Shown here piece by piece: positions 11,394-21,757 of a stretch of DNA of 64,000 nucleotides. Numbering within the stretch: the stretch's first letter is position 1; the number at the start of each line of letters is the position of its first letter. Both the position numbers and the translations under genes were made by a program. Under the pieces are notes generated by a model that was not told the origin of the DNA, did not search any database, and saw only the letters and a list, made by a program, of their open reading frames with translations. The stretch is from Paracentrotus lividus (taxonomy: Eukaryota; Echinodermata; Echinoidea; Camarodonta; Echinidae). Location of the stretch: the NCBI GenBank assembly GCA_940671915.1, contig CALNVZ010003426.1:28237553-28301552 (forward strand). The letters run 5' to 3'.

Positions 11394-11823
11394 GGTATCT
11401 CACTTCGCGGAGAGGGGGTTGAGACGAATTTGTGACTACTTTGAGACAGTTTTGAAAATTGCCGCGGGATGTCCCCGAGACGTCTCCCGAGTCCCCGCGA
11501 CGTTTCATGAGTCTCAGGAATCTCAAAACCGTCTCAAGGTAATCCCAAATCCGTCTCAGAGACGTCTCCTCGACGGGAAAAAATTATCGTCTCCGCAAAA
11601 ACAAACAAAAAACAAAAAAATATCGGAGACGTCTCCTATAGTTTCCTTTTAGTCGCAGAGACGGGTTTGGACTACTTTGAGACGGTTTTGTGATTTGCAA
11701 GACTAATGAAACGGCACAGGGACTCACGAGCCGTCTCGGAGATGTCTCTGTGAAAGTTGTCGTTTCAAAACCGTTTCAAAATAGTCCCAAACCTGTCTCA
11801 ATTGTGTCGCTGGAGTGATAATA
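11394..11823. mobile_element. MITE-like element of GAGACGTCTC words, copy 1
   Basis: Starts with GGTATCTCACTTCGCGGA and ends with a degraded inverse (GTCGCTGGAGTGATA). Between are many GAGAC, GTCTC, and CGTCTC words in both orientations and the phrases GACTACTTTGAGACGG and CCGTCTCAAGG. Two other copies occur at 33737 and 35958. No protein is encoded. Confidence 0.75.
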
Positions 11824-12620
11824 AAATATTTATAATTATGAGAACGCACCGCTTTTGCGATTTTGAAAGACCCCAAAATTTGTTTGCTTTCAAATTCCGG
11901 CAGACTGAAATTACTCTCAGTGAGGGGGATGGGGAGGGTGGCGGGGCGCAAAATTTGGCCCTAAAATAATTGCCATTGCAAGTAGACCAAGTCCTTTCTA
12001 CCTACTACTATCTAGTAACTCTCTCTATCATATTTCTTTTTCACTCAACAAATTGACGCTCAATTATTCTGAGCAGAACAGAACCAAGTCCAAGCTAAAA
12101 CTATTTTGCAATTGTATGTGATCCTATCTTCATTTTTTAACAGAGAATAATACGCCCCAGCAATCCATGTATGATTTAGTATATTTAAAAAAAAAAATCA
12201 AATATTTCTCGAAGAATCTACAATCGAAAATCTAAAGCTACTTCTGTAAATTTTCCCCCGATGGTGTGCGCACAAAAAGCTGTGCCGCAAAACGCTAGCA
12301 GACGCTAATGATCACCTGGATCTCATCGGTATATTACGAGTTGTATGTTGATAAATTGTGTTTTGGTAAATGATAACCTGTGATGGACAAAATAGTAACA
12401 TTTAAAAATTTTATGAAGAATTTGTTACATTTACAAAGAATGGCATACTACTAAAAAGAAAAAAGAAAAAATAATTAGCTTGGTTGGGTACGTAGCGAGT
12501 GCATGGAAATTACATTGCGTCATTGTTGCTTGTTCTTATCCTCGTGTCTTGTGAGTTGAAAAAGCTTTGTCCTTTATTTATACCAGTTATATTATTTAAC
12601 TCGTAATTTGCCAACTCCAG
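11824..12620. other. AT-rich stretch, no gene recognised
   Basis: I see no repeat family match or coding frame here. A short polyA run is at 12188-12198. The last 100 bases lead into the THAP fragment. Confidence 0.5.
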
Positions 12621-12636
12621 TTTGTTTGCGGAGAAG

Positions 12637-12822
12637 ATGGATGACCAGTCATCATCGACATCGGATTTGAACTCCTTGCCAAAGGCAAAGCCAGCGAAAA
12701 TAAGGAAAACTGGTGGTCGGCGATGCGTTGCTGAGGGGTGCAGCAACACGGCCTATGACGGGTGTTTCACCCATCGGCTGCCTGGCGAAATGCCAGCAGA
12801 AGGAGAGAGGTTTAACAAATAA
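12637..12822 (+). pseudogene. THAP-type zinc-finger N-terminal fragment
   Basis: From ATG 12637 the frame gives a Ser/Asp-rich leader, then RRCVAEGCSN, a GCFTHRLP segment and ERFNK before TAA. The C-x4-C, the Asn after the second Cys, and the (F/T)H-x-(F/L)P box match the start of a THAP domain, a C2CH DNA-binding module found in transposase-derived proteins. The later Trp, C-x2-H and AVPTIF box are missing because the frame stops at the point where FNK-Gln-Trp would be expected. Either CAA became TAA, or the exon ends earlier at a GAGAG/GTTTAA donor and the rest is elsewhere. No downstream THAP exon was found. It is a broken or partial gene, perhaps from a P-element-like transposon. Confidence 0.5.
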
Positions 12823-12940
12823 GAAAACAATTGTGTAGCGCTGAGTGAGTTGGAGGAGAAATGATAATTAATGTCCAACCCAGCTAAACAAGCATATTTC
12901 CCGACCCATGACAAAATAAATATCCTTTTCAATCACATAC

Positions 12941-13307
12941 CAATTTGCTACGTTGTCTGGATCAAGCCTTGTGTCATCTAAATTGCCCCTTTGCCTAGCA
13001 TCCCCGTAATTCGCTTGCTCATTTTGCAAATCCTGCCTTGCCACTGGCTCATGGGGTACGCGATAGCTGCAGCTATCTCAGCACTCGAGGGCGAAGTTTA
13101 TAGCAGTTGCTGCTTCTGAGCTGGTCGAGGGGCATCGGACTTCGCCTCATCTTCTGAAATGTATTCACCCAATTCGTCGTCATCGATGTCCGTTCCTGTT
13201 CCGTTGCTACTAGCAATTGAGCTGAGACTTTCTTCCTTATTTTTTTTTGCAATGTCTTTGATTTCAAACTCTAATTCGAGACTCATCTCTGTATCCGACT
13301 CCGTCAT
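12941..13307 (-). pseudogene. Decayed P2X7C-like (P2X purinoceptor 7-like) N-terminal exon
   Basis: ATG at 13307 opens a 69-residue acidic frame with SSIASSNGTGTDIDDDE and EYISEDEA segments. The frame stops at 13098. In another frame the sequence continues as CSYRVPHEP followed by RLDPDNVANW, ending at a G/GTATGTG donor at 12941-12940. In invertebrates many zinc-binding proteins annotated P2X purinoceptor 7-like have an acidic leader, a PYxxEP-like box, and a (L)xNxxW motif just before a Cys-rich domain. I place this exon there on that pattern only. The Cys-rich exon is not found, and the frame change argues for decay. It faces the THAP fragment convergently. Confidence 0.4.
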
Positions 13308-13532
13308 TGATTACGATATAGGTTTGTAAATTCCGGGCCTATACACGCACGTGCGCACTCGAAAGCCAGATAGCCAGCAAACCCGGAAATGAATTCACAG
13401 CCGCAATTCCATATCCTGACGTCAGCATTTGGGTGACTTTTGGGGTACGTATTTGGGGCGTTTCAGATGCTAGGCATCCGATAACCGGATTTGGAATCAG
13501 CACCCTCGAATCGACAAAGAACCATAAAAACA

Positions 13533-13537
<5 letters not shown>

Positions 13538-13614
<77 letters not shown>
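13538..13614. repeat. (TA)n microsatellite
   Basis: About 38 uninterrupted TA units, followed by an A-rich run. Confidence 0.98.
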
Positions 13615-13618
<4 letters not shown>

Positions 13619-13920
13619 AAAAAAAAAGAAACAAAACAAGTTACATGGTCTCTAGCCTGGACTAAATCACATTATTTGCATCATAGGAATCAGTGATATT
13701 ATATTGCTACAGTTTTCTTGTTTAATTGCTCTCTTGTTCCTGTTCACTTACTCTCGTTTTTTTAACTGCTAATTCTTAATGAATGTTTTTATTGTTATTA
13801 TTCCAATAATATTTTAAAAAGACGCAAACCATCAAAGTGTATTAGCTTTTATATTTGTATTTCGTCACAAGATATAACCATAAGTCCCGAAGTTAAGAAT
13901 CCATAGGTAAATCTATATTC

Positions 13921-14938
13921 GGGCAAGTCCACGCTATTTTGCAATGTTACAAACGAGACATTCAGAGACAAAAATAGGCTTTTTTGATAAATCTTAAATT
14001 GAAATCCCAATCCTTAAGTATATTTTTGACGGTACTAAGAACCTTCAACAAAATCATAAACAATAATTGAAATAACTCAATTCATTTTTAATTCATGATA
14101 ATTTATTCGTTCTTAACACATGGGACCCGGAAAAAATGTGTTTTTCAATTTTGAATTTGTTCACATGATACTAGGAATTTAAAGAGGAGATAAAAACTTG
14201 CATAGTCTCATCCTCTTAACCATGTAATAAACTTTGTAAATACAGATTTTAATGTCAATATAGCCTCACGTTTTCTGGCAAGGTCAAGTTTTATAAAATA
14301 TGACATTTAACACATGGGACAGTAAGACATGGGACAATTATTCAATGAAATATTTTCCATTAAATATTTGGTGTACCCAAGGCGTAGCAACATGTTTTGT
14401 AAAAAAATCCCGCTGATAAAACAAAAGAACCATAATACAACACATTACAGTAAAAAAAATAATATTTTGTTTCATTACTTGAGGTGGGAGGGCGAGTAAT
14501 AAAACTTCATTATTTTACATCAGCTCAGAATCTTTTGTGAGACTACCTCTGAGACATGAATACTTTAAGAATAAAAATATGGAAAGCTATGTGCTAAGTT
14601 TGTGATATTTTCGCCAAAGGAAGTAAAGATGATATTGAAACAGAAAGTATGTACTTTTCAATTGTATTCCCATAATAAACCTGAAGAAATATTGGTTGAA
14701 AAAAAAAACATTTTTAATGCATTTGATCATTTTTTTTTCATGAATATTAATGAGCCTTTTGACGTCATATGACCTTGAAATAACTTTTTTGACCTCATTT
14801 GCATTAAGTTTATTTCATACACTTTGTGGTGATATATGATATATTATGTCTAGCTTTAAAACCTCACTGACACACTTGACACAATGGTCGAAAAGCTGAA
14901 AAATCGCCACCTCGGGAACAAATAGCTTGGACTTGCCC
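13921..14938. mobile_element. TIR element GGGCAAGTCC, ~1.02 kb, copy 1
   Basis: Left end GGGCAAGTCCACGCTATTT and right end the inverse with one mismatch (AAATAGCTTGGACTTGCCC). It is flanked by ATTC at 13917-13920 and again at 14939-14942, a 4-bp target-site duplication. The interior is AT-rich, encodes no transposase, and carries repeated CATGGGAC words and a TTTTGACCTCATTTGC word. A second copy is at 38737-39753, equal in length within one base. Confidence 0.9.
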
Positions 14939-14942
14939 ATTC

Positions 14943-16924
14943 ACTCTTATTGATAGATTTGGTGGAAGATAGATAACAAATCTCATATGAAATTGTTAAT
15001 GGCTTTAAGGAACCGTTAAAAAGCAAATTAAATTATAAAAAAAAAAAAACACACAGAAAGAGAAAAAAAAAATATTCCGTTACAAAGATAGATGCTTGCT
15101 AAAATCAGAGGTCGTGATAATCCAGCAAAATATAAATGAAAGCATGACAAGTTTTATTGCTGGAGTTACATACAATTAATATTATGAAAAATTTGCTACA
15201 ATTTGATAATTTGGTGGAATAAAATTGCATTAAACTTTTTCTGCAATACAGGACATAATTTGTCCTTTTCAATGAAAGAATCGCCAGATGTATAAAACAA
15301 ATGTCCGGAAAAACTGCATGCAAACAGGTTTTCGGAGAAATAGGATACATGTTTTATTATTCATTAATAATCCACACCCTAAATTTTTTTTTGTTTTGTT
15401 TTTTTGCCTTTGTTCTTTTGGATATGAGGGCAAAGTACAAATGCGTTATTGAATATAAAAGATAATTTCTACCTTCTGTGGGTCGTATAATCTGTATATT
15501 CACCAGGCACAGGAGAAGAAGCATACCAAAAGATGGCTTGGTCTCCATTCTTTCTCCCTTGTTGTTCGCTACGGGAGAACACTATAGCTGTGAAAGAAAA
15601 TAAAATTCAGAACAGCCATGTTATATTATTGACAAATTAATTTTTATAAACCTTTAGAAAAATTATTTATTTGTGATTGAAATAACTCTTTTCTGTAGAT
15701 ATTATAAAATTTCTCATAGATTCGACTTTGGATAATGAAGCATTAAATGAGAGTTGCAGCAAACGCATCGCACCCTCTTCACCTGAACACTCGCGTAACC
15801 TACTGCTCGTACTTTCAATATGAAATCAAGTATAGAAAGCAAACCTGAGGGACAATAGTACTTATGAAAAAAAAGGGATATGATTATGTAACGATAGAGT
15901 TATTTGTCCACAGGCTCCATCGGTTAGCGCTTAGAGGGCTTATTTCTAATTTTGAATTGTAATATCGCTCAACGGGGAATATCATTGAATGGTGCAGTCT
16001 TGAACAGTATGACCCTGTTTGTATCAACAATGGTAGAAAAAAAAAAAAAATCGGTCAAAACAAATTGAGCCGAGTGTCAGAAAAATGCAATGTTTCATCA
16101 GTCGAAAAGACTATTTTGACATCAAACAATACGGGGGGTTGCCCCACTTCTAATGTACTCTGCCGTTTACCACAAAACAGACCCGCACGTTACCAAACAC
16201 ATAATCTCAACAAAAAAAAAATAATAATAATAAATAAAATCAGAATTAATTATATTAATTTGTGATAAAACAGAGGCTTGCTTATGAACCCCACCCCCCA
16301 AAAAAAAAAAAAAAAAAAAAAAAAAATGCTGTTTAAATTTAATTTAAACAAATCGGTATCATCTTTAATGTATTTTTATTGTTTTCAGAATGTTCCATGT
16401 TATTTTGTTTTTCGACTTTTTGCTTATTCATCTATTTATTTATTTTTTTTTATCGATGGAAGATCATATAAAAAGAAATAAAATTGACTGAGTTTAATCA
16501 AAATACAATTTGCATAGCAATTGAATTCCCGTTTTCTAGCAACCTTGGGTCCGAACATGTTCTTACAAATGTTGCGTAATTTCGTAACTTTTTTTACTTT
16601 ACGTCCGGCGACACGTCCAAAAATTCCTCTTTTTCTACGGATTCCCACGGATATGCCTTCCCGTCATGACCCAATCATTACAAAATATGCGGAACACAAT
16701 GGGGTGATACTCATTGGTGAATCCAGGATTCCAGGAGGGGGGCGCCGCAGAAATTTTACAATTTTGTCATGTACAGTCATGGCAGTCAATGAGTGGTTTT
16801 CAAATTATAGGGTGCGCGTCCCCTGCGCCCTGCCTGGGTCCATACGAATAGTTTCGACCACATGCAGATACATGCGTCCACTTGTGGATAATTATTATCT
16901 TACGAGTTGACTCGTTACTTTATT

Positions 16925-16957
<33 letters not shown>

Positions 16958-17121
16958 CTGTCAAAAACTTCCGGATATAATATGAACACTTGCGGAGACT
17001 TGCATAAGCATAGTGCATGTACTGGGAGATAATTATGTATCATTGTTTGATGGAACGCAGGAACGGCTTGAGAACAATATGAATTAATCGTTGAAACCGT
17101 CTTTTTTCTAGAGCAGTATAA
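14943..17121. other. AT-rich stretch with homopolymers and a diverged repeat
   Basis: No gene supported. PolyA runs lie at 16300-16326 and a polyT run at 16928-16957. The open frame at 16521-16910 resembles nothing I know. One interspersed repeat copy lies at 15113-15400. Confidence 0.5.
15113..15400. repeat. Interspersed repeat X, copy 1
   Basis: Shares AATCCAGCAAAATATAA, TGGAATAAAATTGCATTAAA, TGCAATACAGGAC and a CATGTTTTATTATTCATT-like word, in the same order, with 19888-20170. A fragment is at 17805-17870. The copies are well diverged and I do not recognise the family. Confidence 0.6.
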
Positions 17122-18179
17122 TGCCTTGGTCACAAGCCGCCGTACGTTTTTTTTTTTGGGCCTCACGTTTTTTTAGGGAGGCTACGGTCGCTACGTTTTT
17201 CTGAAAACGTGGAGGGAAGTGGCAAGCGCACGGTGTGAGTACGTCAACGCACGGACTGCGCAAAGTGTACGTACGTGGCCAGTACACCATGTATGGTATT
17301 GGGCGGTTGTGTGCATCGTACGTTGCGCACGTTGTAAGTGAGCAGTACGTGCTTATAACGTACGATCTCCGTCCGTTTGAATCGTTATTGTACGGAGGCC
17401 GTACTTACAAGTGCACCTTACGTACTCACGCGCATGTCGTAAGTGCGTGCAAGTGCGATGAACGTAAGTTTTTGATATCGATGTTTGTGGTGGATATATA
17501 TTTTTTTATTTATTCATATTTATTCATTTAGAGTCATTTATTATATTATTATATTATGATATCATAATCAGTATATATAATAAACTGATATAAACCTATA
17601 CCATCACAAGTATTGCATCATAACTGATATACATGCTTTTTTCTTTTTAACAAACAATTTATACATTTTATTAGGTATGTTCTGAAATGAAAGTTTTGTC
17701 TTTTTCAAATGGCATAGTAAAAGACGAACAACTTCTTTATAGAGAAGAATGATTTTTTTACGTCGTTGCCATGGAAGATGTGCATCAAAATGATTGATTA
17801 TATAGCAAAACCCAATGAAATTGCATTAAACCTGTTTTTGCAATATAGGACTCAATTTAAAGATGCACGTTCCTCATAGTGTAGAGGGAGTTCAAAATAC
17901 GTACGCGGTAACGGACTTTGCAAGCTGCCCGTTCATACCAACGATGTGCGACTCTTACGCAGTGGTCCAAAAACCGAAATCTAGAACGCCCGAACGATTG
18001 CCGAAGTCATGAGCCAATTCGTTATCGGCATTGATTCGACTGCTCGCAGGCTTGGATGTATATGAGAGAACAGCTTGTCCCCGTCTGTGCAAGCGAGAAG
18101 ATAGCGATGCATCTACATCTCAAGATCCGAACACTGATACAGTGCTCTATACACACACACACACGCTTGTACGCTAATA

Positions 18180-18355
18180 ATCGGACTCACATGTACAGCG
18201 CGATCGCGATTGGCTGGCGTGTGTTTGCATAAAACTGTATGCAAATTAAGTCATGCTCTTCGCGAATACTTCGTAGAACAATGGCGGCTTGCACACAGAA
18301 TCGCATCTTCAGGCGCCACACCTGTAATTATCATCTCATTGAGACTTTGTGTTAA
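18180..18355 (+). promoter_or_regulatory. Promoter-like cluster: inverted CCAAT, octamer, ATGGCGG start
   Basis: Within a GC-richer island (17890-18330) there is ATTGG at 18209 (inverted CCAAT), a perfect ATGCAAAT octamer at 18239-18246, and 35 bases later an ATG with ATGGCGGCT context (YY1-like) at 18281. That ATG opens only 24 codons to TAA at 18353-18355, with a possible donor at 18324. CCAAT plus octamer is the arrangement of histone H2B promoters, but no histone frame follows. It could be a relic promoter carried inside the transposon. Confidence 0.25.
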
Positions 18356-19887
18356 TTTTGAGGTTTGATAAATTTATATCAAATCAGCCTTAAATTCACT
18401 CGGTGATTGGACATGTGGAACGGATTGACAAATTATTCCTCCTTTCTAATTTAGCCAAGAAACTAGCTGTTTACCGGCTCATTTTAAAAAATAAATCGAT
18501 ATAGCGCCCCCTCATGCCGAAACTAACTCAATTGGCAGTCAAAAGTAAGAATTTGATATCAAACCTTGCGCTTCTAATATAGTGCCAAGCCTTAACATTA
18601 ATTTCTTCCCAGTTTGAGCATACGAAGCCTAATGATTGCCCTTCCGATAACCATTCTTAAATGTGAATCATATGCACACATTTTTGTCTATCAGCTGTTC
18701 AAAGTTTAAAAATTTTCGGAAGGGTTGGGTCGAATGAATATTTTTTGCTCTCTGTCGGTAATTAGGCGTGTGTGACCTGTATTGTAGGTGAATTCGAAAA
18801 ATCAAAAATATTTTTATTTCAACATAACGAACATATCGTACTGAGAAGAATGCCACCAAATTTTTGCAATTTACTTTAGTAAAAGTCAACTTAGAGGTGA
18901 AAGAATGAGCCCTTGCACACGGCTGTATTAGCTATAGAAGTCACCATGGGCTGCAGCGTGTATTGGTTTACTGAATTTTTATTGTATACCTTGCAACGAT
19001 AGGAGGAGGAGGGCTGCAATCATGAACTAACCCCCCCCCCCTTCATAAAACAAAAATTTAACAGGTTTAAAACATTCGAAGAGAGAGAGAGAGAGAGATA
19101 GAGAGAGCCGGGGGGGGGGTCGGGGTCGGGGCTTCTGTTAGAGGTCAGAAACTCTTGGCAACCCAAAACACACGTTAATAATGGAATGGGTTTCATCTGG
19201 TCCCCCCCCCCCCCTCTCTCTCTCTACTTGACTTTCCAGAAGTTTGATTAAAACGGACCTATGATTCGAAATACATTATAATTACAGCGTGTTTTAAGCC
19301 TTTTCTACGACCCACCTCGAAATATGTATCCGAATGTCATCAAACACCCTCAAAAGGCCTTCAGTCCTCGTTTTAGCTTAGCGATGCTCGTGCAGGATCG
19401 CCTTTGAGCAACGCTAGAAACAAATTTTTCTTCTTTGAGTGTTATTGTTGTTGTTGTTTTTGTTTCTTTTTACTTTGACAGTTTGATGGTACATTTTGGC
19501 GAGTTTTCATTTTCAAAAATGTATATTCAAAGCGAAACATCAAAACAGTTTCCGGAAAAACTTTAAAAAAAACATGATTTTGTTCACGAAATCTAAAGAC
19601 TAAATAGGCTACCCCCAAGGAAAAAAAAAAGAAGAAAAAAGAAGAAAGAAACTTTTGGAGATGGAATTTATCAGTAAAAAGTAATAATAATCGTAAAATG
19701 AATATTGGTTTAAGTTTATTCGAATGCTGTTGAAATGTTTCGCTTTTTGCAAATTAATATTGGAAATAAGTGATCTTTGTTTTTACGATGCTGTGGATCA
19801 TCGTCATCATTATCAAATTCAAATAAAAAAGGGGGGTCACCGAGGGGGGAACATCCTTATGCGATAATACGTGCCATAATGACCGGC

Positions 19888-20170
19888 AGTCATTATCCAG
19901 CAAAATATAATAAAAATTGTACAAAAAATAGATTGTTGTTGTAAACTACAACATAATTATGTTAATAAATTGACTTGATGGAATAAAGTTTCATCAAACA
20001 GTATTTGCAATACAGGACTAAATTTGTCTTTGTCAACGTTAAAATTAGATTTCATCTGTTGGTGATGCTGTCTGCCGTATACGCTATCTCTTTTGTAAAC
20101 ATTTTTTGGGAGAAGTATGAAACATGTTTTAAGTTTTCATTTATTGATAATGCCCACGTCCCATAATTTT
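19888..20170. repeat. Interspersed repeat X, copy 2
   Basis: Diverged direct relative of 15113-15400, sharing TATCCAGCAAAATATAA, TTGATGGAATAAAGTTTCAT, TTTGCAATACAGGACTAAAT and a CATTTATTGATAATGCCCA word. Confidence 0.6.
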
Positions 20171-20403
20171 AATTTGGGGGCATTTGTTCCTTTTCTCCTC
20201 CCCTTTGTTTAAGAAATGACTTGTTCAAGTCATCTACTGTTCTCATGTTTGAAGATTTTCTTATTTCAGGGCATACAGAAATAGTTGGCAATATTGAGGC
20301 CCTCGATGACATGTAATATTATAATTTAAAAACAAAAATGCAATGCTGCAATACTTTTTGACAGGTGAGGAGATTATATGCAATATTTAGACATATGAGG
20401 AGC

Positions 20404-21193
20404 TTGTTTCCAAAAGGTACTAAATCCATATTTGACCAAAGTTCACTTTTTAAGCTTAATATATGCACCTAGTACAAAGGATTAAAATGCACAACATCAC
20501 ATTCCAAATTTTTTGTTGGAAAAAAATATTTTGATGTTTCAAATTTCTGTTTCATTCCGAAAGGGACTAAATCCAAAACAGTTTCATTCCAAAAGGGACT
20601 AAATCCACTCTGTGGATTCTAAATATCTTAACTTTAACTATGTTCCCATTGGATATATATTCTGATTTTTGCACACAGGCTGTAGATATTAATATAAGAT
20701 CTTGAAAGAAAATTTAAATAAATTTGATTAATTTTTAAGAATTTTATGAATATTCTTGGATTCAGTCCCTTTTGGAATGAAATATTTGAACCGACTGAAA
20801 ATCAAATTTTTTGGGGAAAAAAAAAATCTTCAAAATTTAAAATTTTTACTTTTATTTTATTCATACACCTTCAGAATAACATTTAAACACGTTTTTTAGC
20901 TGACCAAAAACTTAAATTAAGCGAAAATATGATGCTTTATTGGGAAAATAGACGATTTACGGGAGTTTCATTCCAAAAGTGACTAAATCCATAGAAATTA
21001 AAATTTCAAAAATTCATAAAAAATAAAATTTTATAGCTAGATTTTTTTTAATTATTATTAAAATGGTCTAAGGCAATGTTACTAGCATGTGTACCAAAAT
21101 TAAGTCATATTGTTCACAGTAAAGTAATGAATTTAAAATCAGTGATTTATTTAAAATCTCCAAAAGTGGATTTAGTACCTTTTGGAATGGAAC
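20404..21193. mobile_element. TIR element with repeated AAAAGGGACTAAATCC motif
   Basis: Left end TTTCCAAAAGGTACTAAATC (20408) and right end the inverse ending TTTTGGAATGGAAC. The same 16-20 bp motif recurs inside at about 20552, 20584 and 20965 in one orientation and 20760 in the other. Such internal copies of the terminal sequence look like extra transposase-binding sites. Relatives are at 46801-47385 and 51742-52216. No protein is encoded. Confidence 0.75.
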
Positions 21194-21757
21194 TCTTCAT
21201 ATATACAAACATGTACATACATACATATTATCATAATTAAATTTTATATACATACTAGTATATTTTTTTATATATACATAATATTGAATACGAAACGTAC
21301 GTCGGCTCAGTAGAAATCAGTGCGCATAACGCGCGTTGTAAGTGCGGAGCACTTGCTTAGTCCTTACGATCCACGCGAGTTCTGCGTGCTCAATCGACAG
21401 TTAAAATGGGCAAGAGCAAAGTAACCGTGGGCCACGCGCTAAGTGCCCCGTCGGTACAGTAAGTGACTGCCGCAAATATCTAAAAAGACTGACGGAGTCG
21501 GCGCGTTGTGCGTGCTTTGGCAGTACCGAGGGCGTGCGTGCGCGCACGTGGGTCAAATCCGTAGCTCGAACGTAGCCCGCACGCAGCGAAAGTTCCTCCT
21601 GCACTAAAAGTTCTGCGTCGTGTCTGCGCACACCAAATTACGCACCGAGTCGGTACTCACCACGTACGTGACGTACGATTTTTTCCAAATTTTGCCCACG
21701 TTTTTGCACGTAGACAGCACGCACGTGCAAGTACGACGATATGTGACCAAGGCATAA

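Larger units (their letters stand above)
17122..21754. mobile_element. 4.6 kb TIR element with CpG-dense ends and TAA duplication
   Basis: TGCCTTGGTCACA at 17122 is matched by TGTGACCAAGGCA ending at 21754, and TAA precedes and follows the element (17119-17121; 21755-21757). A 3-bp TWA duplication is typical of PIF/Harbinger transposons, so that superfamily is suggested. The outer ~350-450 bp at each end (17130-17470, 21290-21745) is rich in CGTACG, CACGTAC and AAGTGC words and far more CpG-rich than the middle. No transposase frame is visible. The interior contains a second TIR element (20404-21193) and other repeats. If the ends do not belong together, this would be two solo ends. Confidence 0.65.

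Noticed and set aside
13098..13307. Intact single-exon acidic protein
   Set aside because: The likely family needs a downstream motif that appears in another frame, so the stop at 13098 is better read as decay.
16521..16910. 129-codon plus-strand frame
   Set aside because: No family recognised, mixed composition, no splice or promoter context, and it overlaps an antisense frame of similar quality.
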